From Schistocephalus solidus (lineage: Eukaryota > Platyhelminthes > Cestoda > Diphyllobothriidea > Diphyllobothriidae): 64,000 nt of DNA. The position numbers and the translations under genes are program-made. Position 1 is the stretch's first letter; each line of letters opens with the position of its first letter. This document shows positions 50,375 through 63,264 of this stretch, in pieces. The notes below the pieces were generated by a model that did no database searches, was not told the origin of the DNA, and worked only from the letters and a program-made list of their open reading frames with translations. The DNA is taken from the NCBI GenBank assembly GCA_017591395.1, contig WEDG01002018.1, forward strand, positions 62,001 through 126,000, read 5' to 3'.

Positions 50375-53000
50375 TTCGAAAGTAGCTGAATTTAAAAGCC
50401 ATATCTGTGACCTTTGCTCCGACTTGATCTGTTTGACAGAAACCTGGTTGGCTGTAAACGTGGATGACCACGAATTTACACTACCGGGATTTCCGTTGTT
50501 TCAAAAGTATAGGAGAGGGCTTCAAGGAGAAGGAGTGAGCGCATACTTTAAAAACGGACTTCTAGTGTCAGAGAAAATAGAATTGTTTGAATCCAGTGCC
50601 GAGACTTTCTTGTTCACTATAAAAGTACAGGAATAACATATCCTTGAAGTTGTGACCGTGTTCTGACCACCGAGATGTGATCCTGAGGCTGACGCTCCTT
50701 AGTTAGAAGAGCTGGAAAGACTTGCTGCTCGGCCTGACGACTTGCTCAGTCAACGTGCCGCTCCTTGACTGGAGTGCAGTATACGCATGCGGTTAAGAAC
50801 TAGCGTCGTACCTACGTTTATTGGGTATGTCACTCAAGACAGTCCTCACTTAGCACGTCTTCTATCCCATGAGGGTGCGTGATGGGCAAAATTATAACTG
50901 CTTGGAACTGGTTCTCACAAAATCGCTCGACAGAGTTGATTGGGTGCAATGCGTCCTCCTCGGGGCCTGAGCAACCCATCAGACTTAGAAGAAATATAAA
51001 GCGTGGCAACGTCGATCAAATGAAGGCCGAAATCAACAACATACACTGGGAGTGAGCCTTTTTCGGTTATATAAGAGAGGATTGGGAATGGTTCAGTGAG
51101 ATATTGCATATCCTCCTCAGAAACCACTGTCAAATTTCACGGAAGAGGCTAAAAAACAGACCCCAGTGGTTTACTCAAGCGCGGAAAAAAGTGAATAAAA
51201 AGCGGATGTTGGGGAGGAAATCTATCACTGACGTAAATTTCAAGGTCCATCAAAGCATGCAAAACGTAGAGAAACCAAGTCAAACGACTTATCTGCAGGG
51301 CACGGCAAGAGTTTGAAATAGATCTACTGAACCGTGTAATGGAAAATCCGAAGGTATTCAGCAATTATATAAGAACTAGTACGCGAAACACAGACCCCGT
51401 TACCCCTATCCCCATAGATTAGTGAGGATAGAACAAAAGCGGAGTACCGTGCAGAATTTTTTAATTCATCTTTACGAGTGAAAGCGCATTTACTCCTGCC
51501 TTCTACAACTTATATGACGGTCCAACGATTAATGCCTTTTCTTTTGACGAAGCAACTTTTCGTTAAGAGCTCTTGACGCAAAATGATTTGTAATCATCAG
51601 GTTCAGATGACATGGCACCCAAATTACTAAAGTAACACGCTGTGGAACTAGCTAAACAACTGTCTATGTTTTTTCGAGCATAGTTTGAAGCTGGCAGCTT
51701 ACCCGCCTATTTGAAAGCTGCACTGATCACACTGTTATAGGTAGGTGGCAGCAAGGTCTCCGCAAATGATTAAAAACCACCTAACCTCACCTCGATCTGC
51801 TGCAAAATCATGAAAAAAATAATTAATCGAAAGGTAATACTCTTCTCAGAGCAGCCTAAAAAAGTATTCGATGTGCAGCATGGATTGCGAAGTGACATGT
51901 CTTGCGTGACTTACTTGCTCTATTGTTTGGAACGTTGAGCTCAGGCAGTTGATGAAGGAACTGCACTGCACGTAGTTTATGTCCACTTAAAGAAGTCATT
52001 AGCTAGTGCCCCAAATCAGTGACCACCCTACAAACTCAGCCAAACAGACGTTAGGAGTGATCTCCTGAACTGTCCATGTTGGGGCTCAACAGTTGGTGGC
52101 GGTTTCGGTTGAAAGTGTTGTTCCTCAGGGCTCCGTTCTTGGTCCTATTCTGTTCATTGTGTACGTCACTGACTGTGTCAATGAACTGGATTGTGGTGCT
52201 GCCATCTTTGCAGATGACATTAAGCTATGGAGTGTCATTCGAACCTAGGCTGCCGTGGAGCATTTGTAGGCAAACCTAAACCGACCTCACCAATGGTTGA
52301 AGGACTGGATTTTGCTGTTAAATGAGAACAAATGCATTACCTGGCATCGGGTTCAGGGTTCTCAGCAACGCTCTGACCCCAGGTGGAGGCTCACTATTGC
52401 ACTCCGGCGTGTTGAAGCCTGCGGTGGACTCTAATAGGGTTTGCTCGGGTGTTCAGTTTTTGCCAGTGGGGAGCACTCAGGCTTCCCTCTTATGGTTGTG
52501 CTTCCCATTCTTGAATTTTGCCGTCCTATCTTCTGTTTAATGAACAAATCGAGCTGTTCAAAAATTAAAAATTTTCAAAGACATTTCACAAAATAATCCT
52601 CTATCCGACACTTTCCAATACTTTCTACTCAACTAGATGCCAGCTGACGAAGCTACAATTTTTTTGGGTCAGGAGACTGGAAGCAGGCTTTTGTCTCCAT
52701 TTTTGGACTAAATAACAGCTAAAATTTCCCTAAGCTTACTGGCATTAACCCGTTAGTCTTCCTTCAAACCTAAGAAATTCAGCACTAATTATAACTCCTC
52801 CTGCATCCTCCACATCTAAATGCTCTCTATTCCTTTCTTCTAGGCGTAGCTTTCTTTGGAATAATTTACCAATTGAAATAAGGTCAGTAACTAGTCTATC
52901 TGCAGTCAAGCGAAGACTGCACTGTTATCTTAACACTGATGTTATTAACCTTTTATTTTCCTCATCTTTTCCAAGCAGCTTTCTCCATGACCAAGGACCA
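50375..53000 (+). mobile_element. CR1-like element, plus strand, degenerate
   Basis: The start DLICLTETWLAVNVDDHEFT and GFPLFQKYRRG is the endonuclease. Decayed RT follows: SGSDDMAPKLLK (51600), MFFRA-FEAGSLPAYLKAAL (51670-51720), LTSICCKIMKKIINRKV (51790-51835), DVQHGLRSDMSCVTYLLY, VPQGSVLGPILFIVYVTDC (52125-52180) and CGAAIFADDIKLWSVIRT (52195-52240), then a C-terminal RRSFLWNNLPIEIRSVTSLS (52840-52900). Many stops; FADD is still present. Confidence 0.8.
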
Positions 53001-53009
53001 TCGGGCATT

Positions 53010-53575
53010 TAAGAGACGCAGTTGCCGATCTTTCCCTTAATAAAGTTGAAGGAAACTGAAAAAATCAGTAATAGGAGTTGTAAAAGGGTTGGTTTCTGCG
53101 GTTCAGCGTCAGCACATGTACCGTTTCTCGCCTGGATAAACTAGCCGGACCCATAGAAATAAGAAAATACTTTCTAGATGATGTAGCTTCACAAGACACC
53201 GGAGTTCTAAAAAAACTCGCTATGCTGATAATTGATGGCACTCAAGAAGTGCTATATCAATAAACCTATTTCAAACTGCCCACACATTTCTTGAGTGACG
53301 AAAAGCGAAGAGCGAATATGAATTTTGATTAAAACATATCCTTCGAGATGTTTGGACGTTTGTGTGAATGCATTTGAAATACACCGTACAGGCCTGGTGA
53401 CCACTGGCAGTTTAAGAGCAACATAGTCTTTATTCGTTCGCAACCGGAATCCAGGCGTGGAGGCTGAAGAAAAGATGAGCAGCTGTTGGAAACAGCGGCG
53501 AAAGTCATACGAATGCAAACTTGATAAGCTTAATCTATTAACCCTTGAATAGCAGTAGATCCAGGGAGTTCTCAT
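53010..53575. other. No recognised feature
   Basis: No domain in any frame. May be decayed element sequence between two LINE pieces. Confidence 0.35.
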
Positions 53576-53579
53576 GTAG

Positions 53580-53800
53580 ACTTACCGTATCGTGAGGAAG
53601 CGGAACTTTGCCTTGTATTTGGATGAATTATTTTCACTGACCAGAACAAAAAATCTGCGTGGAAACTCCCTCACAATTGAAGGAGCCTTATTTCACATGG
53701 ATGTTCGTTTTCCCAGCGAGTTTTCGGTGTTAAGAACGGACTTTCCGAAGACATTTTAATGCTGGACACGGCAGAGGCATTTAAGCAACCTAGATGCTTA
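53580..53800 (+). mobile_element. CR1-like C-terminal fragment, plus strand
   Basis: YRIVRKRNFALYLDELFSL then TKNLRGNSLTIEGALFHMDV and PSEFSVLRTD, the C-terminal block. It runs into the tail of the next, opposite-facing element. Confidence 0.7.
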
Positions 53801-55630
53801 TTAAGTTCAGTTCAATTCAGTTTTATTAAGGAAAAGGTAGGCGATGCCTTTGAACTCCCTATTGATTGCAATGACATTAAAAATTAAAAATGCCAACACA
53901 TAATGAACGATGGATAAAGAGTTATCTCCCATCACTCTACTGGGCATCGAACGGGATAATTATAATATAATATTACTCAAAATAGGGAGTAGTATGTTTG
54001 GTAACATGCAAGTTTGTGATTTGGGATAGCTTGGGTTAAATATGTTAATTTCTAAGATCGTGATGATACATATGGCTGTACTGGTCAACCTTCCGGTTAA
54101 ATGTGCCAACGGATGGGGACATGATGATGCCCGTAGGTAGAGCATTTCAGGCCTTAATTACTCTGTTTTAAAATAAAAACCTTCTTGCGCCCAGTCATGC
54201 CCCATTCACACATAGTTTGAGAGGATATCCCCTCAAATTAATGTTAGTGGCCAGCTCAAAGAAGTCACCGGTTGCTAGGCAACACTCCTGACTCCGCAGC
54301 ATGTGAAACGCCACGTAGATGTCTATAGTCTACAGCAAACGGATCAAGATGGGAAAATCATGTTTTGTATGACAGGTAGGATTGACCTCTAACAAGATTC
54401 GCTGCGCGTAGTTGAACGTTCTCAAGGGTGCTGCGGTCTTTGAAAGCCCATGTTCTCTACGTTTATATGGCAAATTCCAATTGTGGTCGCACAAAATTCC
54501 CGAAGACCTTATTAAAGCATCCTTTGTCGAACTTAACAAATTCCCGCTTAATTAGCTACAAGTTTGATATTGCGGATTTTGCTGCTTTTGAGCAATGGAA
54601 CGATGGCTTCAGTGAGGGCGTGATGCACACTCCACGACCTTGCTGAGCGTCGATTTCAAGTAGCGGTGTGGGGTTCAGCTAGTACATTCGCTGGTGCATG
54701 GTGCTGGTTCTACCGATTCGCAGAATATTGCAGTTAGTAGGATTAAATGGGAGGAGCCAGTTTTTCGACCATTCCTCGAGTAAATGCAAGTTTGCCTGTA
54801 GATTCGTTTCAGCAGCTTCGTTGTGGATAGGGCCAAGAACGGAGACTTGAGGAACCCCACTCTCAACCGCCACCTCCACCGTTTGTTGATCGCCAAGACG
54901 GACAAACTGAGATCACCCAATCAAGAAGTTTTCAATCCATTTCAAAAGCTTGCCCCTTACCCCTATACGGTTGAGTTTGTATAGGAGACGCTGGTGAGGC
55001 ACGCTATCAAAGACCTGCTTGAAGTGTATGCAGACTGCGTGCACCAAATCTCATTCATCGACCGCTCTTGTCCATCGTTCCAGACAGTAGAGCAAATTGG
55101 TTAAAAAGGACCTTCCTGTGCGGAATCCTTGCTGCGCATCAGAGACAAGATGATGCCATTCAAAACTGCATCAGTTCAGGTTGGATGGTTCGCTCTATGA
55201 TTTTGCAACATATGGAGGTGAGACTTACCGGTTGGAAGTTACTTGCGGAAAATCAGCTGCCACTTTTATGTATCGGGGAAATCCACGCAGTCTTCTAATC
55301 GGGTGGCCATCTGCTTGCAGCAAGGGGGGTTCATATAGTAGACACAAGAGTTCTGCCTACTCTACAGCCAACTCCTTCAACAATTTTGCTAGTATTACAT
55401 CAGGACCTGACGATTTACTTTCTTTCCGTTTCAGTGGTTCCTGCAGAACAATAGGTTCTGTGATGACCACTGAGTCAATTGTCGGGATCTCTTGCATACT
55501 ATAGCTATCAGTGGTTAGATTGGCTTCGTTATTAAAAACTGATTGAAAGAAATGAGATAGCCTGAGATAGCTCAGCCTTTATCTCGTCCTTGCAAAGCTC
55601 AACACCATCCGTTTTTTAATAAAGGGATGG
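53800..55630 (-). mobile_element. CR1-like element, minus strand, 5'-truncated and internally deleted
   Basis: The tail AATTCAGTTTTATTAAGG (53816) on the plus strand is the inverse of the 3' tail at 50330-50363. Upstream on the minus strand: GFFELA-like block, LPYKRREHGLS (54460), NWLLPFNPTNCNILRIGR (54760-54720), ESGVPQVSVLGPI (54870-54830), then VHAVCIHFKQVFDSVPHQR (55040-54990). The FADD segment is missing between VLGPI and the NLHLLEEW part, so there is an internal deletion. Stops and frameshifts throughout. Confidence 0.8.
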
Positions 55631-55634
55631 AATC

Positions 55635-56055
55635 CTTATTTTAAATGCACTGTGTAATGTAGTTGGAGAGGAGTTTCGGTCATTCTGTTTTATGGTTTTT
55701 GGGTTACTTTCTTAACTTTGGCGGGCTTTATAAACAAGGCATTTTACCCTGTATCTCTGCGTCTTGTACTTTATCAGTGACAGGACAAAAGGCCTTGTTT
55801 GTAAGGCCCACCAAAGTTTCGAGAATAACCTGATAAACCGTACTTGGACGATATCATTAGATCGATAAGGAAAGCGCTGTTACGCCAAATCAACGATTTC
55901 TCCCTACCTACAGATAACGTTGATGTCAAATATTTCACGTTATACTTTATCCGTCAGGGGACCTGGGCTTCAATCCCCACTGCAATTTTTTTTCAAAGTT
56001 AATATGCTACTCACTGCTTTATTGTAATATTTATTTTTAAGTGAATGCATATATT
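55635..56055. other. Unrecognised; short inverted repeat
   Basis: GGCGGGCTTTATAAACAAGG (55718) and its near-inverse GGCCTTGTTTGTAAGGCCC (55790) form a hairpin with about 50 bp between arms. Otherwise nothing recognised. Confidence 0.4.
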
Positions 56056-56062
56056 TATATAT

Positions 56063-58105
56063 ATGGTACATTTTCGATGCTGGTTCCCCAGGTCGTCATC
56101 AGACTAGAGTAAATTTGCAAAAAACAATTAAACTTTTAAAGGTGCCTAACAATCGATACTCATGTCACGTTTGCGCCAATTATCGGCCACTGTATGTCAG
56201 TCTTTATTGATTGGTTGTCATCTCTTTCATTTTCCTGAATATTTTTCTACACTGTATCTAACTCAATGTGCCGATTGATACATGATTAATCGGAGTCCAT
56301 GGTCTCAAGGAACTCTTGGTCTTTCTTGGAGATTCAGGTTCGTATGATATGAGCTTTGTCCCAGGCGAAAATGTGCCCTGTAGCGAGGGTTTGCATGGCC
56401 ATTTGGGACAGATGGTCACACCTCTTGACCGCAAGTTGATGTTCGTGAATGTGTGTGGAGGCAGATTTTCCCGTTTGGCCGCAATATACGGCATCACAGG
56501 CATTGCACGGGATCTTTTAGATGACTGTTTTCTTATAAAGATAGTTAACCCTATCCTTAGGGTGTACAAGCTGAATGCGTAAAGCAGTCCTCGGTTGGTG
56601 TGCCACATTTATTTCGTGTTTCCGCAAGTGTCTTTCAACGAGTTCAGACACATTCCTAATATAAGGAATGTTCGTCATGTATTTCTTTTAGGCGCCTGAT
56701 TGGACCTACCTAGTTCCTTTTCTTTTGACCTTTGTTGCTTCATCCATCGATGTACGAAATCATTAGAGTAACCATTTTGGGAACCTAGTGATTTAACTCG
56801 ACTCGGTAGGTTTCCTCGTCAGAGCGATGTGTTTTTGCTCGGCATAACAAACTGTTGACCTTTACTCCCCATGTGAGAGATTGGTTGTTTGCTTTAAAAG
56901 TGTATAATTACTTCCTTATATGTTTCTTTGCGGCAAATGGATGTATGTAATGTTCCTTCTGTCTTTCGCTGTATAAGTGCATTCAGAAATGGGAGTTTAT
57001 CGTCAACAGCTTTTTCTAGTGTGACTTTTATCCTCGGAATGGTTAGATTGATGGTAATATGGAGTGTTTCTAGCTCGTTTCTTCTAACGACAACAAATAT
57101 GTCGTGTACATATCGTATCCACAACGTAGGATTTACTAATAGAAGAGCCACAGATTTCAATTTCTGCAATTTCATTTGGCAAGAAATCCCCATGTAGGTG
57201 ATCCCATGGGAGCTGGTTTTAGTGCTGATAGTATTTTTGACCGAACGAAAAATTGGTTTCTAAACAAATCTCTACGAGTTCAAGTAAATCAGCTGCGGGA
57301 ACATCCATGTTAAAGGAATTTAGGACTTCCTCTGTGCATTGCCTTGCTTAAGCTAGCGGTATGAAGGTGAACAAAGAAACGACATCAAAGGCGAACATTA
57401 TCTCATCAGCGGATATTGTTATTTCTCTTAATTGTTTTCGAAACTCTATAAAGTTCTAAAGGAAAGTTTTAAAATCCCTCGTAAGTGGATGCAGGTGCAG
57501 AATAGCCATTTAAAATTTTGTAATTCAGTGCACCGATCGATCGATCGATCGCAGTGATATTTCAGTTTTATGAACTTTAGGTGATATTTGTTTTGGATTG
57601 TTTCAGGGATTTCGCAATTTCTCCTGATAGTTGCTTCTTCTCTGTAAGACGCTGCAAAACTTTGTCAACAGATGAGATTAGTCCCTTGGTAGGGTCCAAG
57701 GAATGGGGCCTTAACTTTGATCTATCTTCTAATAGTGACAGAATCTTCTGCTTGTAGTCTGATTTGTTCAATATTACAGTTATACCTCCTTTGTATGCAG
57801 GGAGAATGACAATCGTCAGAACTTGTATCTCCAAGACAGGCAGAGAACTACCTTGAGGCCAGGTAAGCTGATGAATCATGCATCAATAGGCACATTGAGT
57901 TCGATGCCGGGTACAATAATCTCAGGGAAAAATTGAAAAGCCGACAACCAATCAATAAAGACTGACACATATAGTTGCCGCTTATTGGCGCGAACGCGAC
58001 ATGAGTATCGGTTGTTAGGCCCATTTGAAAGTTAAGTTATTTTTGGCCCATTTACTCTAGTCGGACGACGACCTGGGGAACCAACATCGTACATCTACCA
58101 ATTAA
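56063..58105 (-). mobile_element. Penelope-like element with inverted terminal arms
   Basis: On the minus strand from the 5' side: IVILPAYKGGITVILNKSDY (57815-57755, N-terminal RT block) and DPTKGLISSVDKVLQRL, then LWIRYVHDIFVVVRRNELE (57125-57070; the usual YVDD is YVHD), LPFLNALIQR, and the GIY-YIG endonuclease with CDAVYCGQTGKSASTHIHEH (56500-56440). Frames are broken by frameshifts and stops, and the middle of the RT is poorly preserved. The two ends, about 56063-56284 and 57878-58105, are reverse complements of each other, including the words CAATCAATAAAGACTGACA, GACATGAGTATCG and GACGACCTGGGGAACCA. Confidence 0.85.
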
Positions 58106-58109
58106 GTTT

Positions 58110-59635
58110 CTTTTTTGTCTCAAAGAAGCTCTTTGTCTTTGTCTTTGAAAAAAGAAAGCTAATGCGCAATCGTGTACAGTTAAGTTATTAATAGTAGGTC
58201 AGCTTCTTGGTGATGAAAAATGACACAAATCAGTGTGATCAATAAATAAATAAAAGAGCAGACAGTGAAAAATACTCCTTGGGAATACTCCTTGGTAAAT
58301 GTTGAATGAGGTTTGTGGGTTTCGCAGGAGAAATAAACTGTCGCTCGTGGGAGAAAACATACGCGTGAGGTAGAAGGACATGATGCTGCGAGAGGTTTAG
58401 GGTTCAAAATGCTCCTAATCGTTGGAGAAATCACGTAACAGGTAGGATAATAATGCGTAACGACTAGCTATAACCGTCAAGAACGCTAGACAGTGGAACT
58501 CTCGAGGGCATCTCACTATGCTTAGGTTCGAATGAGGAAAGGACCGTGGAGGTCGTGAAGTTCGTGGTCAAAATGCCAGAGATGCGATCATGATACTCTC
58601 ATTGCTGATTGCTGAGACCACCGTCAGAGGAACCCGAAACGATCGTCAACAGTCTATATAGAGTCGATATCAAGGAGAAGGTTAATGTGGCAAATACCAT
58701 CGCCCTTAATCACGGCAAAGGAGACGGCAGACGAGGTTGTAGCAGTTTTTAGAGAGTCAAAAAGTGCAGGATCGTGAAGATTGAGGCAACTATTTGTGTC
58801 ATCAATATTTCCAAATGATAGTCGAACTGAAAAGGGGACAAAAAATTGCTGCAGAGATCGTCTTTTTAAAAAATATTTGCAGTCGAAACAAAACTGCTTC
58901 GCAAGGAGATACTAAGCAGCATTAAATGATGCTTCTGATCATAGTAAAAAAGGATAATGGAAGATCCGTCAATTGAGTAAGAAGAATTCAAAATATTGCG
59001 CTCAGATGTGCTTTTTCACATGAACGTCGACAATGAATGTCAGACCTGCACCTTTAAATAGTCAGATTGGAATTTTGATGATGGGTATTGGTAAACCAAA
59101 CGAAGTTGGGTGAAAATGAGCGCAGCCAATTGTTTTTCAATCATTGTACTGAGTGATGGGTTGGGAAAACATCATAGTTAGTGGGGAAGATGATGCATGG
59201 AAGAAATAATCTAGAGACGGTTTATAAATTTCCGGTGGTCCTTTCTTGGGGTCATGGTGCAGGCAGCTTAGAAAGGACGAAGAAATAAAAGGTTGATCTA
59301 TTCCGTGTTAAGATAAATTTGCAGCCTTCGTTTGAAAGCGGACAGGTCCAATTTTTTATATTTTGCGGGGTTACAGGCATCACCCTTGATGACCCTAATA
59401 ATTTAAATTTATAATTGCATATGCACAGTCACTATAGAATTGTGGACAGTTAAAATGTTTTCGAGCCAAAGCACAACATAATTTGCAATGCGTTTTCACT
59501 GTTATAGGCGAAACATTGTAGAATAAAGGTGGAGTCGGAAATATTTTACAAGGCTGGCTTTTAGTAATCATGTTATAAGAGCTGTCTTTTGTCAAATATC
59601 ATACCATAAAACATTCTTTTAAATTAATAAATTTT
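58110..59635. other. No recognised feature
   Basis: No domain found on either strand. Short frames only. Confidence 0.4.
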
Positions 59636-59639
59636 ATCA

Positions 59640-62230
59640 GCGATAACTGTCTCTATTGGGAACGATTTCCAAGGTCCTACCACTCGTTGGCCGAAGAAAA
59701 ACTTTTGAGGTTCAATCGCGTGCGTTCGCTATTGACCTTGTAAGGATGACCACTCAGGTACACTTTGCAGATAAATTTGAGAAATCCTCTGCTCTCAGGG
59801 AGGAGTCATGGCTCCGGATAATCTGGAATGTCAAGGGCAGGCTACACCGTAAGTGTCTGTAAGAAAGAGGAAACAAGTCAAGCTTTTTAAATCTGTCTTG
59901 GTACATTAAAGCCTAAAGACCGCTGACCATGTTCGTTGCTCTCCGTTGCATTTGCTCGAGGAGGTCAACTTCTTTATCCACGGTACCCAGGTTAGTATTC
60001 AATAAGCTAAATGTGGTCTTATGACGACGCCATAAACTTTTCCGAAGTGATCAGGGTGGAATATTTTAAACACACGTCTGATCCAATGCAGCGTACATGT
60101 TGCCTTCTGCACTACTTTCTTACAGTGCTCTAAGGGCATTAAATGCGCAGTTGACCACATACCCAGATCTTTGTGTGTTTCCAACTCTTTGAATGCAATG
60201 TCATATATAAATTACTGGTGTTTCTGAGATACTTTTAACTGGCGCTTTTGTGTAGGATCACACAATTGGATCCATTAAACTTTAGAAGCCACCTGGCCGA
60301 TCAGGCACGTAGTTTGTTTATATTTGAATGCAATCCTTTTCCGTCGTCAGTGTAGCAGATTTCAGTCCATATTTGTTTGTCATCTGCAAACATGACAGCT
60401 TCACAATCTAGGTCATTGAGACAGCTGTTCAGTTAGATTAGGAATAGAAGCGGACCGAAAACAGAACCCTGTGGGACACCACTTTCTACTTTTGCCCATT
60501 TCAAGCTAAAGTTTCCAACAAAAACGGATGGAAGCCTTGTTGGACAATCGCATAAGAGTTGGTTGTTTTCAAGATAGCCCATAAATGCCTCTTGAAAATA
60601 CACTCCATTATTTTACACACTATGCAAGTTAAACTGACAGGGTGGTAATTTTACCAATCCAGTCATGAGTCTCCCTTTTAGATCGGGGCAATGAATGCAC
60701 GCTTACATTCCTCCGGAAGTTCGCTTTCTTCAAAGGACGTTTGGAATATGATGGACGGTGCTAATGCAGAAATTCTATTCAGCTCATGTGACTTGGCAGG
60801 CTTTTTACGGAGTAATTCCACCCTAACTATGGTCAGTGAAAAGTCTAGGTCCTCTGTTGTGGAGGAAAAGGTGGTGGTGGTGGAGGAGGAGGAGGAGGAG
60901 GAGGGAGGAGGAGGAGGAGGGAGGAGGAGGAAAGGAAAGGAGGGAAAATATTGGATGACAGACGGGTGGAATAGCCACAAAAGAATTAGGCTCTCGGTTG
61001 AAATCAGTCTGAATGAATTTGGAAAGAAGGGACGCTTCAACCCGGTCTTCGGTCTCCAGTTTCCTGTCTACAGACCTAAAAGCAGGAATCATTTCGTGAG
61101 TTTTCTTTGTACTACGTATGTAGCCATATAGTATTTTGGGTTGTTACAGCGATTTTCGCATTTTTTTAAATTCTAAATTCCTTCGCAGCCATATAGCCTC
61201 GTGTTTACAAATGTTGCGTTGCTGCTTATATTCCCGTTAGTGATCATCGGAGCCAGCTTGCCTGTAACGCCTTCAGAAGCGATTTGTTTAAAGAGGTTTG
61301 CAAGTTTGATTTTATCCACTTTGGGCCGTTTTTGGTAGTATTTATTCTGAGGATAGTTGAGGTAAAAAAATCCTTTTCAATAACGAGCTGAAAGTTTTCC
61401 AATCTTTATTGGTTTCACCATGTAGTTCTCTCCCGCAGGATATCTCTGACATTTGTCTTCTCATAGTTGAGTAGTCCCCCTTCCAAATGTTTCTTTCCCA
61501 CCTATCGGGCAAATTTGCTTCGGAAAACAGTAAGTACTCAAATTACAGCATTATATGATCGCTTGATCCTAACGGCGGTCTATCCGGTAGGCTAGGCACA
61601 TTCTCCTCATCTCGGGTAAAAATCACATCAAGATAGTTTGACTGTTGTCCTTCTCTTGTCCATGTTCCAAAACGTTCCAAACGTTTTGACCGAGAAGTTT
61701 TTCCGTTGCCCATTGTAATAATTTGTGGTTGAAGTTATCTGGCATTCCCTGCGCAGTCCATGTTTTTTTAGTCAATACCATGAGCTTTAAAATCCTCAAC
61801 GATAAGGACATCTTTCTTTTCACTGGCTTTGTACAGTTCCGTTATGAGAATGAGATCCTGATCGAAAGTCTAATAGGGCGAACGGTACACAAACGATGTG
61901 GTCAGTGGTCTGGAATACTTAGCAGATACAGTAATGCTTAAGAGTTCCACATCACGTAATGATATATGTACGTCAGCCATGGTGGTCAGTTTGCATGTGA
62001 CAAAAACTATAACTCCTCCTTGATTTGTTCTATCTCTCCTGAAGTGCTGATATCCTCTAAGTGACATATGGGAATCAGTCATGTCATGCTAAGGTTTTGG
62101 CCCCAGTAAAGACACATTGCTCTGGGATTTTTGATCTTTGCCAATTCTTTCCCTGAATTCTCTCCTTAGTTCCTTCATTTTCCGCCGTTCCATCGGCTCA
62201 TAATCCAGCTGAAAAGAACACTTGTTTGTG
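59640..62230 (-). mobile_element. CR1-like element, minus strand, degenerate
   Basis: Minus strand from 62080: HMSLRGYQHFRRDRTNQGG (endonuclease part), FTRDEENVP-like block near 61610, then the RT: LPEECKRAFIAPI-K and FQTSFEESELP (60750-60690), VMFADDKQIWTEICYTDDG (60400-60340), KDLGMWSTAHLM and GKVYGVVIRPHLAY (60180-60000), and the C-terminal LSGHPYKVNSERTRLNLKSF and FFGQRVVGPWKSFP (59760-59655). FADD is intact but the frames are not. Confidence 0.85.
60875..60940 (+). repeat. Purine-only (GGA)n tract
   Basis: About 65 bp of G and A, mostly GGA and GGAGGA units, inside the RT region of the element above. It has expanded within the element copy. Confidence 0.9.
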
Positions 62231-62239
62231 CAATATTCG

Positions 62240-63260
62240 TAAGGTAATTTTTCGTCCTAAAAGAAACAATGCCTGTATTTAATTTTCTTAAATAATTTTA
62301 AGAGGCCTTGGGGACGTTCTCATGCCATGAGTAAGCTCTGCTTTGCATAGGCGGAAAGATTTTTGTACGACGAAAATTTTCCCGTTCTTCAGGGCTGCCC
62401 TGGCATATTTATGAAGATCTAGATTGTGTGTCACTCGCTCCTTTGGAATGCATGACGTGGATTATGGGACATCCGGTATTACGATATTTCGCTTATGATT
62501 TATGGGCGAGCTCCTGATTTCCCCGCCTAAGCTAGGGTGGTAGTTTACCAAGGTGGCCTTTCAACATGAGAGTGATTTTCATCCGCCCTTGAGGTTGTGG
62601 GATATACGTGTTTGTATGATATACTACCTTCATCTTCTAAAATTCGTTCATTTGGAATCGTTGCATTTGATTCAAGGAGCCCTTGAATATCGAGACATAT
62701 ATCTCTATCGGTTTCGTTTTTATTTTCTACTGGTGTGTGGTGCTTTACTTGATGTAGCACTCTGCGACTGTTTGTTGATAATGCAGATGCAGAGATAACG
62801 CCAAGTTCTGTGCAAAATACCGCTCTTTGATCGGTTGCAACCTTCAACAGCGCTGTTTTTATGCTTGGTGTTTGCTAAGTTTCGGCCCTTTCGGACAAAC
62901 AATCTGGCTCAATCTGTCCTGTTTGGAGGCCCTGAGATGTTTCTTCATTGTCTGTGATCCCTGGCGATTGCCCTCTTTCCATAGAAGAGACTATTTAACA
63001 GCTACACCGAGCCCTGTATACGCAGCGTCATTTTCCCTATTGGAAGTGATGGCTAAAGAAGCTTTGTATGCATATATGCGTTTTCCCCCATCATGTTCCA
63101 TCGGCATGGACTGCTTCTTCTCGGGTAAAATGCAAGGAAGTTTCTTCAACTTGTCTATCGCCGTATTCAGCCCCTGCATATACTTTTCAATCTGCGAATT
63201 TTTTTGTGAAGTTGAAAGCAGGTGGCAAACGCTTCGTCACTTTATTGAGAGAATTAGGCT
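62240..63260 (-). mobile_element. Possible 5' region (ORF1-like) of the CR1-like element
   Basis: Minus strand frames read LNTAIDKLKKLPCILPEKK and GKRIYAYKASLAITSNREND (63175-63010), then ICLDIQGLLESNATIPNERI (62710-62640). The spacing and direction fit the upstream part of the element at 59640-62230, but I do not recognise a known ORF1 domain. It could also be a separate sequence. Several stops. Confidence 0.35.
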
Positions 63261-63264
63261 TTCG

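Noticed and set aside
57536..57553. (GATC)n run as a regulatory array
   Set aside because: Only about four units, inside a decayed Penelope-like element; a simple microsatellite.
60678..61131. Glu/Gly-rich 146-codon plus-strand protein
   Set aside because: It is the antisense of the RT region of a CR1-like element with a (GGA)n expansion, not a gene.
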